Positions 26,664 to 35,444 of a stretch of DNA of 64,000 nt are shown one piece after another (within the stretch, counting starts at the first letter, position 1; every line of letters starts with the position of its first letter). The notes beneath the pieces are model-generated. The model saw nothing but the letters and a program-made list of their open reading frames with translations. It made no database searches and was not told the origin of the DNA. The position numbers and the translations under genes were made by a program. The stretch is from positions 124,001 to 188,000 of the forward strand of contig NZ_BMSA01000004.1 of assembly GCF_014648915.1 (NCBI RefSeq). The letters run 5' to 3'. This DNA is from Streptomyces phaeofaciens. Its GTDB lineage: Bacteria > Actinomycetota > Actinomycetes > Streptomycetales > Streptomycetaceae.

Positions 26664-27908
26664 CTAGGGGGTGTCTTGTGGATCAGGCCGGCTCGAGGCG
26701 ACGGTGCCTTGAAGCCTGGCCGAGCGGGGTCGTGGGGGCACGTCTGATCCGATGAAGGACTGGATGGCGGTGGCGGCGGCCCCGCGGGCCCACTCCTCGA
26801 ACGGCAGCGGGCGGGTGCGCACGTCGCAGCGGGCGGCGGAGCCGAAGGCGGTGGCGGTGAACGCGTCGCGGATCTGTTCGGCGAACAGGTCGTAGGCGGC
26901 CAGGCCCTCGCCGGAGATGATCACTCGTTCGGGGCCGAGCAGGTTGGCCACGGTGGCGATGCCGCGGCCGATCGCCGCGCCCGCCTCCGCGTACGCCTGG
27001 CGGGCCGCCGCGTCGCCCCGGCGGGCGAGGTCGACGGCGGCGATGCTGTCGGGGACCTCGATGCCGGTCGCCGCGCGGATCCGGGCGAGGATGGCCCCGT
27101 CGGCGGCGATGGCCTCGACGCAGCCCCGGTTGCCGCAGTGGCAGACGGGCCCGGCCGGGTCGACCGGGACATGGCCGATCTCGCCGGCCACTCCATGGGC
27201 TCCGGCGACCACGCGGCCGTGCACCACCAGGCCGCACCCGATGCCCGCGCCGACCGTCACGACGGCGAAGTCGGACAGCCCCACCCCGTCGCCGAACCAC
27301 TGCTCGGCCACCGTCAGCGCGCGTACGTCGTTGTCGACGGTGACCGGCAACCCGGTGGTCGTGGCGGCGAGTTCGGCGAGCGGGACATCGCGCCAGTCCA
27401 GGAAGGGCGAGTAGCGCACGGATCCCTCCGCCCGGTCGACGTCCCCGGAGACCGCGACACCGAGACCCTGGACCCGCACACCCAAGCCGTCCGCCTCGGT
27501 GAGCAGTTCCTGGGTCAGATCGGCGATCGCCGTGAGCACGGCCGGGGGGGTGCGCCGGGCCAGGGGTACCCGGCGGGCGACACGGATGCGGCAGCACAGA
27601 TCGGTGAGCACGCCGATGATCTCGTCGCCGGTGACCTTGACCCCGACGAACAGTGCGCGTCCCCCGTCGACCCGCACCAGGTTGGCGGGCCGCCCGAGTG
27701 CGGGGGGCGCCTCCTGGTCCGCGTCCTCCACCAGGTATCCGGCCTCGATGAGCGGACGAACGGCCTTGGTGACGGCGGCCGCCGACAGTCCGGCCCGACG
27801 GGCCACCTCCAGGCGGGTGAGGGGGCCGTGGGACAGGACCGTGGTGAAGATCTGCGAGGTGGCCGGCGTGTTCGCCGGGAACGTCTCGGCACGGTGGGTC
27901 GAGGGCAT
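26664..27908 (-). CDS. ROK-family transcriptional repressor
   Basis: The 414-aa protein has an N-terminal winged helix (GPLTRLEVARRAGLSAAAVTK, about residues 28-50) and a ROK sugar-kinase-like domain. It shows the zinc/sugar motif CHCGNRGCVEA and the sugar-binding stretch GEIGHVPVD. It probably represses this operon and perhaps the divergent GH36 gene until a sugar binds. A TTGACA-17-TAGGTT promoter places transcription start at or within one or two bases of ATG 27908, so the mRNA seems leaderless. This also argues against longer open-frame starts at TTG codons upstream. Its 3' end lies 16 bp from the lipoprotein gene. Confidence 0.9.
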   Translation of the reverse strand: MPSTHRAETFPANTPATSQIFTTVLSHGPLTRLEVARRAGLSAAAVTKAVRPLIEAGYLVEDADQEAPPALGRPANLVRVDGGRALFVGVKVTGDEIIGVLTDLCCRIRVARRVPLARRTPPAVLTAIADLTQELLTEADGLGVRVQGLGVAVSGDVDRAEGSVRYSPFLDWRDVPLAELAATTTGLPVTVDNDVRALTVAEQWFGDGVGLSDFAVVTVGAGIGCGLVVHGRVVAGAHGVAGEIGHVPVDPAGPVCHCGNRGCVEAIAADGAILARIRAATGIEVPDSIAAVDLARRGDAAARQAYAEAGAAIGRGIATVANLLGPERVIISGEGLAAYDLFAEQIRDAFTATAFGSAARCDVRTRPLPFEEWARGAAATAIQSFIGSDVPPRPRSARLQGTVASSRPDPQDTP

Positions 27909-27915
27909 GGCCGGG

Positions 27916-27951
27916 AACCTATGCCCCTTATTTTCTGCTGTCAATGAATAA
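27916..27951 (-). promoter_or_regulatory. Promoter of the ROK/glycan operon with candidate operator
   Basis: On the minus strand, TTGACA (27944-27939) and TAGGTT (27921-27916) are separated by 17 bp, a near-consensus vegetative promoter. The expected start point is at about 27909, next to the ATG at 27908. AT-rich arms TTATT (27928-27932) and AATAA (27947-27951) flank the -35 region and could be a ROK operator. Confidence 0.65.
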
Positions 27952-28086
27952 AACAAGATCTGCTAGACGCTCGACCTGACGGCCTCGATGACGAGTAAAT
28001 GCAAGCCACACATGGGTACTTGACACACGATCAAAGGCGGCGCTTGGCTCTGTTCAGCATCCGCCGACGCCCGAACGAGAGGCCCC

Positions 28087-30219
28087 ATGCCGCCCATCTC
28101 GCACTCGCCGGACACCGCGCTCTGGCTGCTGACCACCCCGCACACGTCGTACGCCCTGCGCATCGACGACACCGGTGCGCCCTGTCACCTCGCCTGGGGG
28201 GCACGGTTGACCCTGGCGGAGGCGGAGGCACTCGTGACACCCGCCGGGCGGCCGGCCAGCAGCTTCGAGGGACGGCCGCCGGTGGGCGAGGAGCTTCCGG
28301 TCGACGGCGGCACGCGGTACGGCCCGCCCTCCCTCCAGGTGCGCCACGCGGACGGCTCACGCGGCTTCGCCTGGCAGCCCCTCGGCCATCAGGTCCTGCG
28401 GCCCGCGCCCGGCGGCCACGAACTGGTCCTGCGTTTCCGGGACAGCCTCTGCCCGCTGTACGTCTCGCTGCACTACCTCGTACGCGACGACACGGACGTG
28501 ATCGAACGCCGGACCGTGCTCCGCAACGCCGGGGACGAGCCACTGGAGCTGCTGCGCGCCGACTCCGCCGCCTGGACCCTGCCGCCCCTGCACGACTACC
28601 GGCTGAGCCATGTCACGGGCCAGTGGTCCGCCGAGAGCCAACTGCGCCGCGACCGGCTTCCGTACGGTGAGACCGTGCTGACCAGCCGACGCGGTGTCAC
28701 CAGCCACCACGCCAACCCGTGGGTCATGCTGGACGCGGGCGACGCCACCGAGGACCACGGCCAGGTGTGGAGTGCCGCCCTCGCCTGGAGCGGCAGCTGG
28801 CGCCTGACCGTGCAGCGCACCCCCGACGGACGGTCGGGCGTGACCGCGGGCGTCGGCCACGAGGGCACCTGCGTCCCGCTCGCCCCGGGCGAGGAGTTCA
28901 CCACGCCGGCCTTCGCCGGGCTGTACGCGGCCGACGGCTTCGGCGCCGCCAGCCGGGCATGGCACGCCTACACGCGGACCCATGTCATGCCGCACGCGCG
29001 GGAGACGGCCCCCGTGCTCTACAACTCCTGGGAGGCCACCGGCTTCGACGTCGACGAGGCGAGCCAGAAGGCGCTCGCCGAGCGGGCCGCCGCCCTGGGT
29101 GTCGAGCTCTACGTCGTGGACGACGGCTGGTTCGGCGCCCGCCGCAGCGACCGCGCGGGCCTCGGCGACTGGACCCCGGCACCGGAACGCTTTCCGGCGG
29201 GGCTCGGCCCACTCGCCGACGCCGTCCACCGGCTCGGCATGCGGTTCGGCATCTGGGTCGAGCCGGAGATGGTCAACCCGGACAGCGACCTCTACCGCGC
29301 GCACCCCGACTGGGTCCTGCATGTGCCCGGCCGCCGTCGCACCGAGCTGCGCAACCAACTCGTCCTCAACTTCGCCCGCGACGACGTCGCCGACTGGGCC
29401 CACGACTGGCTCACCCGGCTGGTCGCCGACCACGGGATCGACTTCCTCAAGTGGGACATGAACCGCGCGTTCGGCGAGGCCGGCTGGCCCGGCCGGCACG
29501 ACGGCAACGACCGGCTGTGGACGCGGTACGTGACGAACCTGTACGACGTCATCGACCGGCTGCGCGCGGACCATCCGCCGCTGCGCATCGAGACGTGCAG
29601 CGGGGGCGGCGGCCGGGTCGACCTCGGCATCCTCGCCCGCACCGACCAGGCATGGGTGTCCGACAACACCGACGCCGTGGACCGCCTCGCCATCCAGCAC
29701 GGCTTCGGCCAGATCTATCCGCCGCGGGCCATGTCCGCCTGGGTGACCGACGTTCCCCACCAGCTGACCGGGCACTCGGTGCCCCTGCGCTTCCGGTTCC
29801 ACTCGGCGATGTCCGGCCTGCTGGGCATCGGCGGCGACCTCACCCGCTGGTCCGAGGAGGAACTCGCCGAGGGCGCCGCGCTGGTGGCCGAGTACAAGCG
29901 GGTGCGCCATCTCGTGCAGCGCGGCGACCTGTACCGGCTGACCGAACCGCTCGGCGACGAGCCGACGGTCGTGCAGTATCTGGCCCCCGACGCGGGCGAA
30001 CTCCTTGTTCTCGCCTGGCGGCGCGGACCACGCCACGGCAGCCCCCGGATCCCGGTCCGGCTGCGCGGGCTGACACCCGGCGCCCGGTACCGGGACGCAG
30101 GGACCGGCGTCGTGCACCACGCCACCCACCTCACGGCGTACGGCCTGTCCCTCGACCTGCCGGCCGGCGACTGGACCAGCACCGCCCTGCACCTGGTGCG
30201 CCTGGGGCCGGGCGAATGA
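28087..30219 (+). CDS. GH36 alpha-galactosidase
   Basis: The 710-aa enzyme has no signal peptide and is therefore probably cytoplasmic. It has an N-terminal beta-supersandwich, then a (beta/alpha)8 barrel with the nucleophile Asp457 in FLKWDMNRAF and the acid/base Asp526 in SDNTDAVDR. The glycine-rich ETCSGGGGRVDLG motif lies between them, and a C-terminal beta domain follows. It would hydrolyse alpha-galactosyl oligosaccharides such as raffinose or melibiose types after import. It is divergent from the ROK operon with 178 bp between. GAGAGG precedes ATG 28087. A TTGACA at 28020 with a weaker TTGGCT 18 bp on could be its promoter. A strong hairpin follows the stop. Confidence 0.92.
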   Translation: MPPISHSPDTALWLLTTPHTSYALRIDDTGAPCHLAWGARLTLAEAEALVTPAGRPASSFEGRPPVGEELPVDGGTRYGPPSLQVRHADGSRGFAWQPLGHQVLRPAPGGHELVLRFRDSLCPLYVSLHYLVRDDTDVIERRTVLRNAGDEPLELLRADSAAWTLPPLHDYRLSHVTGQWSAESQLRRDRLPYGETVLTSRRGVTSHHANPWVMLDAGDATEDHGQVWSAALAWSGSWRLTVQRTPDGRSGVTAGVGHEGTCVPLAPGEEFTTPAFAGLYAADGFGAASRAWHAYTRTHVMPHARETAPVLYNSWEATGFDVDEASQKALAERAAALGVELYVVDDGWFGARRSDRAGLGDWTPAPERFPAGLGPLADAVHRLGMRFGIWVEPEMVNPDSDLYRAHPDWVLHVPGRRRTELRNQLVLNFARDDVADWAHDWLTRLVADHGIDFLKWDMNRAFGEAGWPGRHDGNDRLWTRYVTNLYDVIDRLRADHPPLRIETCSGGGGRVDLGILARTDQAWVSDNTDAVDRLAIQHGFGQIYPPRAMSAWVTDVPHQLTGHSVPLRFRFHSAMSGLLGIGGDLTRWSEEELAEGAALVAEYKRVRHLVQRGDLYRLTEPLGDEPTVVQYLAPDAGELLVLAWRRGPRHGSPRIPVRLRGLTPGARYRDAGTGVVHHATHLTAYGLSLDLPAGDWTSTALHLVRLGPGE

Positions 30220-30222
30220 GCC

Positions 30223-30259
30223 GGCGGCGGCCGACCCCGCGTGCGGGCGGGCCGCCGCC
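30223..30259 (+). terminator. Terminator after GH36 gene
   Basis: GGCGGCGGCC (30223-30232) pairs perfectly with GGCCGCCGCC (30250-30259). An inner CCCGC/GCGGG stem (30236-30247) with a 2-nt loop sits inside it. It begins 4 bp after the GH36 stop. Confidence 0.75.
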
Positions 30260-30340
30260 CTGTCCGGGCACCTGGTGCGGAGGCGCGAACGGCCGGGCCC
30301 CGGCCGGGTTCCGACCAATATGAATTCAATTCCCGTGGCA

Positions 30341-30370
30341 TTCAGATACCCGGTGGGGCCTGCCTAGCAT
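30341..30370 (+). promoter_or_regulatory. Candidate promoter of the secreted alpha/beta hydrolase
   Basis: TTCAGA (30341-30346) and TAGCAT (30365-30370) are 18 bp apart and lie about 50 bp before the ATG at 30418. An unusually AT-rich stretch (about 30318-30333) is just upstream. Confidence 0.4.
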
Positions 30371-30417
30371 CGAGCCCTCCGCGCGACGGGCGCGCCTGGA
30401 CATCAGGAGAAACCCTC

Positions 30418-31899
30418 ATGGAAATGCCGCCGAGAACGCCATGGTTCAGCCGGCTTCGGCCTCTGCCGGGTGGCCGCGGGCGCGCGGCCGTGGCGGGCGG
30501 GATCGGTGTGGTCGTGGCCGCCGCGCTCGCCCTGCCCACACCCACCGCCACCGCTGCCGTCGAGGCTGCCGACGCGCCGGTGGCCGTGCCGTGTCCGGCG
30601 AACCTGGTGGACAAGGCGACCTGTTACACCGGGCGGAGCACGGACGGCGCGTACTACGCGATCGCCGTCCCCAGGACCTGGAACGGCTCCTTGGTGATGC
30701 ACGCGCACGGCGGCCCCGACCTGGGTGCGGAATCCGATCCCGAGCGCAGTGTCGGCGACCTGGAACGCTGGTCCGTCATGGTGGACCAGGGCTATGCCTG
30801 GGCCGGTTCGTCCTATCGACGGGGCGGTTACGGCACACGGATGGCGGCCGCCGACGTGGAGAGCCTGCGCCGCCTGTTCGTGCGGGAGTTCCGTGAGCCG
30901 AAACGGACGTACGTGCACGGCCAGTCGTGGGGCGGGAACGTCGCCGCGAAGGTCGTGGAGGTCTACGGTGCCGACCGGCACGGCCCGTACGACGGCGCGC
31001 TGCTCACCAACGGCGTGCTCGGCGGCGGCTCCCGGGGCTACGACTACCGGGTGGACCTGCGCGTGGTCTACCAGTACTACTGCCGGAATCACCCGCGGCC
31101 GACCGAGGTCCAGTACCCGCTGTGGCAGGGGCTGCGCGAGGGCTCGACGATGACGACGGCCGGACTGCGCGCCCGGCTCCAGGAGTGCACCGGGTTCTCC
31201 TCACCGCCCGCGGAGCGCACGGCACTTCAGCAGCGCAACCTCGACGACATCCTCGCCGTCACCAAGATCCCGGAGCGGACCCTGGAGTCGCACCTGCGGT
31301 TCGCCACCTTCACCTTCCGCGACATCGTGCACACCCGGCTCAACGGGCGGAACCCGTTCTCCGACGAGGGCGTCGTCTACTCCGGATCCCATGACGACGC
31401 CGCCCTCAACGCCGGCGTGCAGCGTTTCTCGGCCGACCCCACCGCCGTGCGCGACCTGTCCTACGACAGCGACCCGACCGGCAAGGTCTCCCTCCCCGTC
31501 CTCACCCTCCACGCCATCGACGACCCGACGGCGTTCGTCGAGCACGAGGCCGCCTACCGGGCCTCCCTGCGCGGCGCGAAGCGGGACGAGCACCTCGTGC
31601 AGACCTTCACCGACGAGCACGAGCACAGCGGACTGAGCACGGCCGAGTACGCCAACTCCCTCGCGGCCCTGGACCGCTGGGTGCGCGGCGGGAAGAAGCC
31701 GACCCCGGCCTCGATCGCGGCGTCCTGCCCCGCCTTCGACGCCACGTACGGCACCGGCTGCTTCTACGAGCCGGCCTTCGTGCCCGGGCCCTACGCCTCG
31801 CGCGTCGAGTCGCGTCCCGGCGGCCTGGCCTGGCCGGCGCTGACCGCGAAGCAGGAGCGGGAGTGGAGCCGGGTGCCGGGCGTGGGCATCGCGCCCTGA
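30418..31899 (+). CDS. Secreted alpha/beta hydrolase
   Basis: The 493-aa protein has an exported N-terminus (charged start, hydrophobic AAVAGGIGVVVAAALALP, Ala-rich cleavage area near residue 45). Its alpha/beta-hydrolase domain has the nucleophile elbow GQSWGG, a likely acid Asp in HAIDDPTAF and a likely catalytic His in TDEHEHSG. Four Cys residues (NLVDKATCY, YCRN, LQECTG, SCPAFD/GTGCFY) suggest disulfides, fitting secretion. Substrate unknown; annotation as lipase or peptidase would be a guess. AGGAG precedes ATG 30418. The gene appears to stand alone between a terminator and the convergent phosphatase gene. Confidence 0.82.
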   Translation: MEMPPRTPWFSRLRPLPGGRGRAAVAGGIGVVVAAALALPTPTATAAVEAADAPVAVPCPANLVDKATCYTGRSTDGAYYAIAVPRTWNGSLVMHAHGGPDLGAESDPERSVGDLERWSVMVDQGYAWAGSSYRRGGYGTRMAAADVESLRRLFVREFREPKRTYVHGQSWGGNVAAKVVEVYGADRHGPYDGALLTNGVLGGGSRGYDYRVDLRVVYQYYCRNHPRPTEVQYPLWQGLREGSTMTTAGLRARLQECTGFSSPPAERTALQQRNLDDILAVTKIPERTLESHLRFATFTFRDIVHTRLNGRNPFSDEGVVYSGSHDDAALNAGVQRFSADPTAVRDLSYDSDPTGKVSLPVLTLHAIDDPTAFVEHEAAYRASLRGAKRDEHLVQTFTDEHEHSGLSTAEYANSLAALDRWVRGGKKPTPASIAASCPAFDATYGTGCFYEPAFVPGPYASRVESRPGGLAWPALTAKQEREWSRVPGVGIAP

Positions 31900-31930
31900 G
31901 CCACACCCGCCGCACCTGGCCGGGGACACG

Positions 31931-34609
31931 TCATGGGCTCGCCGGAAGGTGCTGCTCGGTCCAGATGACCTTCCCTGAGGGTGTGTAGCGGGTGCCCCAG
32001 CGGTCCGCGAACTGGGCCACCAGGAAGAGGCCACGGCCGCCCTCGTCCATGCTGGTGGCCCGGCGCAGATGCGGGGCCACGCTGCTGCCGTCGGACACCT
32101 CGCAGATGAGGCTGCGGTCGCGGATCAGGCGGACGACGATGGGGCCGCGCGCGTACCGGATCGCGTTGGTCACCAGTTCGCTGAGGATCAGTTCGAGGGT
32201 GAACGCCTCCTCCTCCAGGCCCCAGTCGTGCACCGTCCGGCCGGCCGCGGATCGCACGCCGGCCACGGCCGAGGGGTCGCAGGCCACGTCCCAGGACGCC
32301 GTACGGTCGCTGTCGAGCAGCCGGGTGCGCGCGACCAGCAGGGCCACGTCGTCGGGCGGCGGCGCCGACAGCAGGGTGTCCATCACGGCCCGGCACATCT
32401 GCTCCGGAGTCCGCCCGGCGTGCGCGACCGCGCGGCGCAGCAGCTCGATGCCCTCGTCGATGTCACGTCGGCGGCGCTCCACGAGGCCGTCGGTGTACAG
32501 CACGATGCTGCTGTTCTCGGGCAGGACGAGCTCCGCCTTCTCGTACGGCAGCCCCCCGAGTCCCAGCGGCGGGCCGGTGGGTACCCCGGCCGGCTCCGCG
32601 CGGCCGTCCGGGTACACGACGAGGGGTTCCAGGTGGCCGGCCCGGGCCATGGTGCACAGGCGCGAGACCGGGTCGTAGACGGCGTAGACGCAGGTGGCGC
32701 CCGTGACGGTCGGGGCTTCGCCGCTGTCCTCCAGGTCCTGGTCGATGCGGCTGACGAGTTCGTCCAGGTACCAGAGCAGTTCGTCGGGGGGCAGGTCGAG
32801 GGCGGAGAAGTTGTGGACGGCGGTCCGCAGCTGCCCCATGGTGGCGGCCGCGCGCAGGCCGTGCCCGACGACATCGCCGACGACGATGGCGACGCGGGCG
32901 CCCGGCAGGGGGATGACGTCGAACCAGTCGCCACCGACACCGCCGAGCCCCGCCTCCGCCGGCAGGTAGCGGTGAGCCACCTCCACCGCGCTCTGGCCGG
33001 GAAGCACATGTGGCAGCAGGCTGCGCTGGAGGGCCACGGCCATGGTGTGCTCGCGGGTGAAGCGGCGGGCGTTGTCGATGCTGACGGCGGAGCGGGCGAC
33101 GAGTTCCTCCGCGACGGAGAGGTCCTCCGTCGTGAAGGGCTCGGGCTCTCGCGAGCGCCAGAAGGTCACCACACCGAGCGTCACCCCGCGGGCCCGGAGC
33201 GGAGCCGCGATCATGGAGTGGATGCCGTAGGACACCAGTCTGCGCGCCCGGTCGGGGTCCTGTGCCTGCCAGCCGGAGAACGCGGCCATGTCGGATTCCA
33301 GCACCAGCTTCCCGGTTCCGAATCCGGCGGCCTGCGGAGTAGACGGGACGAAGTGGATCAGCGCACCGGGGGGATACAGCGGGCTCTCGCGGACGCCGTG
33401 CAGGGCGACGCGCCGCAGTTCCGTCACGCTCAGCAGGTTCGGTTCGTCACCTTGCAGCACGGCGTCGGCCAGGTCGACGGTGACGTAGTCGGCGAACCGC
33501 GGGACGGCGAACTCGGCCAGTTCCTCGGCCGTGCGGGTCACGTCGAGCGTGGTGCCGATGCGCACTCCGGCGTCGTACAGCAGCTTGAGGCGTTCCTGGA
33601 CGACCTCGACGCGCCCCATGAGCACACTGAGTTCCGTGGTGTCGCGGAGGGTGGCGACCGTGCCGCCCGGTCCGGCCTGCCGTGTCATGGGGCGGTGGCT
33701 GACGGCCAGCAGCCGGTCACCGACCTTGACCACCTGGTCCGTGGCCTCCGTGCCGGACAGCAGCAGCGTCTCGGCCTGCGGTTCGAGTCCCAGACTGCCG
33801 ACGGTACGGCCCTCCGCGTCGGCCCCGAGCCGGAGCAGGCGCCGTGCTTCGTCGTTGGCCAGGAGCAGCCGGCCCTGGGCGTCGATGACGAGCACGCCTT
33901 CACGCACCGAGTGCAGAACGGCGTCGTGGTGCTCGTACATGCGCGTCATCTGCGCCGGGCCGAGGCCGTGCGTCTGACGGCGCAGGCGTCCGCTGATCCA
34001 GGCGGTTCCCCCGGTGGCGGCCGCGAGGACCAGCCCGGCCGCCGCCAGCACGAGCGGCAGTTGCCGTTCGGCCGCCACGCTGACCTGCTTGACCGTGATG
34101 CCCGCGGCGACCAGCCCGACGACCTTGCCGTCCGTACCGATGACGGGGACGACGGCCCGCACGGAGCGGCCCAGCGTGCCCGTGGTCGTCTCGGTGACGA
34201 TGCCACCGCGCTGTGCCGCCGCGATGCTGCCGATGTAGTGCCGGCCGATCTGGGCGGGGTTCGGATGGGTGTAGCGGATGCCCTGCGGGCTCATCACCAC
34301 GACGAAATCCACCCGGGAGCGCTGCCGGGTCTCCTCGGCCTGCGGCTGCAGCACGACGGTGGGATCCGCCTCGGTCAGCGCCTGCTTGACCGAGGGCGAC
34401 GAGGCGACGGCCGTGGCCACCGCGAGTGAGCGGTTGCGGGCCTCACGGTCGGCGTCGGTCCGGGACTGGAGCAGCAGGGCCACGACCGCGGCCACCACGA
34501 GGACCAGGGCGATGAAGACCTGGAGGATGAACACCTGGCCGGCGACCGTGCGCAGCCCCGACCAGGACCGCGCACGCCCCGGCAACCGGTCCATGCCTCT
34601 ATCTAACAT
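31931..34609 (-). CDS. Membrane SpoIIE-family PP2C phosphatase with Cache, PAS, GAF and anti-sigma-kinase-like domains
   Basis: The protein has 892 aa. Domains in order: TM1 (~24-48), an extracellular Cache-like sensor (~50-180), TM2 (~185-206), PAS (~225-330), GAF (~355-510), and a SpoIIE phosphatase (~540-745) with metal-binding Asp in GGDWFDVIPL and VGDVVGHGL. A GHKL ATPase (~755-885) of the RsbW kind follows, with ELVTNAIRYA and GGRGLFLV. It should sense an external cue and switch an anti-sigma/anti-anti-sigma pathway; the targets are not in the window. The start at 34609 reads ATG TTA GAT, placing the rare leucine codon TTA second and making translation dependent on bldA tRNA. The alternative ATG at 34594 would remove it but has a ribosome site only one base away. 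Confidence 0.9.
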   Translation of the reverse strand: MLDRGMDRLPGRARSWSGLRTVAGQVFILQVFIALVLVVAAVVALLLQSRTDADREARNRSLAVATAVASSPSVKQALTEADPTVVLQPQAEETRQRSRVDFVVVMSPQGIRYTHPNPAQIGRHYIGSIAAAQRGGIVTETTTGTLGRSVRAVVPVIGTDGKVVGLVAAGITVKQVSVAAERQLPLVLAAAGLVLAAATGGTAWISGRLRRQTHGLGPAQMTRMYEHHDAVLHSVREGVLVIDAQGRLLLANDEARRLLRLGADAEGRTVGSLGLEPQAETLLLSGTEATDQVVKVGDRLLAVSHRPMTRQAGPGGTVATLRDTTELSVLMGRVEVVQERLKLLYDAGVRIGTTLDVTRTAEELAEFAVPRFADYVTVDLADAVLQGDEPNLLSVTELRRVALHGVRESPLYPPGALIHFVPSTPQAAGFGTGKLVLESDMAAFSGWQAQDPDRARRLVSYGIHSMIAAPLRARGVTLGVVTFWRSREPEPFTTEDLSVAEELVARSAVSIDNARRFTREHTMAVALQRSLLPHVLPGQSAVEVAHRYLPAEAGLGGVGGDWFDVIPLPGARVAIVVGDVVGHGLRAAATMGQLRTAVHNFSALDLPPDELLWYLDELVSRIDQDLEDSGEAPTVTGATCVYAVYDPVSRLCTMARAGHLEPLVVYPDGRAEPAGVPTGPPLGLGGLPYEKAELVLPENSSIVLYTDGLVERRRRDIDEGIELLRRAVAHAGRTPEQMCRAVMDTLLSAPPPDDVALLVARTRLLDSDRTASWDVACDPSAVAGVRSAAGRTVHDWGLEEEAFTLELILSELVTNAIRYARGPIVVRLIRDRSLICEVSDGSSVAPHLRRATSMDEGGRGLFLVAQFADRWGTRYTPSGKVIWTEQHLPASP

Positions 34610-34764
34610 CGTCCCGATCGTGCCCTCACCCGGGATCGGCGGACCGACGGGTCCGGGCGGCGGCGCCGAACCGGCGGGCGGCCGGCCGAGGAGTTCCCGC
34701 AGATCTTCACCGACCCGGGCGGCATGGTTGAGCGGCCCCGACCCGGCCGGGCTTCGCGTGCCGG

Positions 34765-35250
34765 TCAGTCCGTCATGCCGGTGAACATCCCGGGCTCGTA
34801 GCCACCTCCGGGGTTGTTCAGGATCACGCCGAACCGGTTCGACGCGTTGATCATGGCGACCACGGAGACCAGCGCGGCTATCTGGTCGTCGTCGTAGTGC
34901 TTGCGCACCTGGGCCCAGGTCTCGTCGGACACGCCGTCGTGGGCGTCGGCCAGCCGGGTGCCCTCCTCGGTGAGCGCCAGTGCGGCCCGCTCGGCCTCGG
35001 TGAACACGGTCGAATGGCGCCAGGCGGCGACCAGGTGGAGCCGGGCCGAGGTCTCGCCGGCCCTCGCGGCCTCCTTGGTGTGGATGTCGACACAGAAGCC
35101 GCAGCCGTTGATCTGGCTGGCGCGGAGGCTGACCAGCTCCTGGGTGGTCTTGGGCAGCGACGACTGCTCGATCACCAGGCTGACGGCGTAGGTCCGCTTG
35201 GCGATCTTGGTGCCGAACTCGTTGGCGATCAGGTCGAAACGGGGTTCCAT
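34765..35250 (-). CDS. AhpD-like alkylhydroperoxidase / carboxymuconolactone-decarboxylase family protein
   Basis: The 161-aa all-helical protein has the redox motif GCGFCVDIH (Cys50, Cys53, His57), as in AhpD-type peroxidases. The proximal pattern SLRASQINGCGFC is typical of the CMD family. It probably reduces peroxides with a thiol partner. It is divergent from an ECF41 sigma gene, the standard arrangement for that sigma group, whose known targets are CMD, oxidoreductase or epimerase genes. GAGGAC precedes ATG 35250; the longer open frame runs through the shared promoter region. On the minus strand TGTCACA (35344-35338) resembles the ECF41 -35 element. Confidence 0.88.
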   Translation of the reverse strand: MEPRFDLIANEFGTKIAKRTYAVSLVIEQSSLPKTTQELVSLRASQINGCGFCVDIHTKEAARAGETSARLHLVAAWRHSTVFTEAERAALALTEEGTRLADAHDGVSDETWAQVRKHYDDDQIAALVSVVAMINASNRFGVILNNPGGGYEPGMFTGMTD

Positions 35251-35337
35251 GTCTTCGTCCTCACTCGTGGTCCTGTGTGCCGCGCGGATCGTCCGTGCGG
35301 CGTCCTGACGACCACGAGATGCCGGCGCCCCGGTCCC

Positions 35338-35406
35338 TGTGACAGGGCCGGCCATGTGACGAGCGGCACAACGACTCGACGTCACAGAACGTCCGCGGCC
35401 GGTGTC
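35338..35406. promoter_or_regulatory. Putative ECF41-type divergent promoter elements
   Basis: ECF41 promoters are reported with TGTCACA at -35. The exact heptamer occurs on the minus strand at 35344-35338 facing the AhpD gene. CGTCACA occurs on the plus strand at 35380-35386 with TGTC 16 bp further on (35403-35406) facing the sigma gene. The -10 match on the minus strand is not convincing. Confidence 0.35.
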
Positions 35407-35444
35407 CTGTGGGCGACACCGTCGAGAGCGCGGAGGAATCACCC

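Noticed and set aside
28020..28049. GH36 promoter TTGACA-18-TTGGCT
   Set aside because: The -35 is good, but the -10 lacks the key A and the spacing is long. I mention it within the GH36 entry only.
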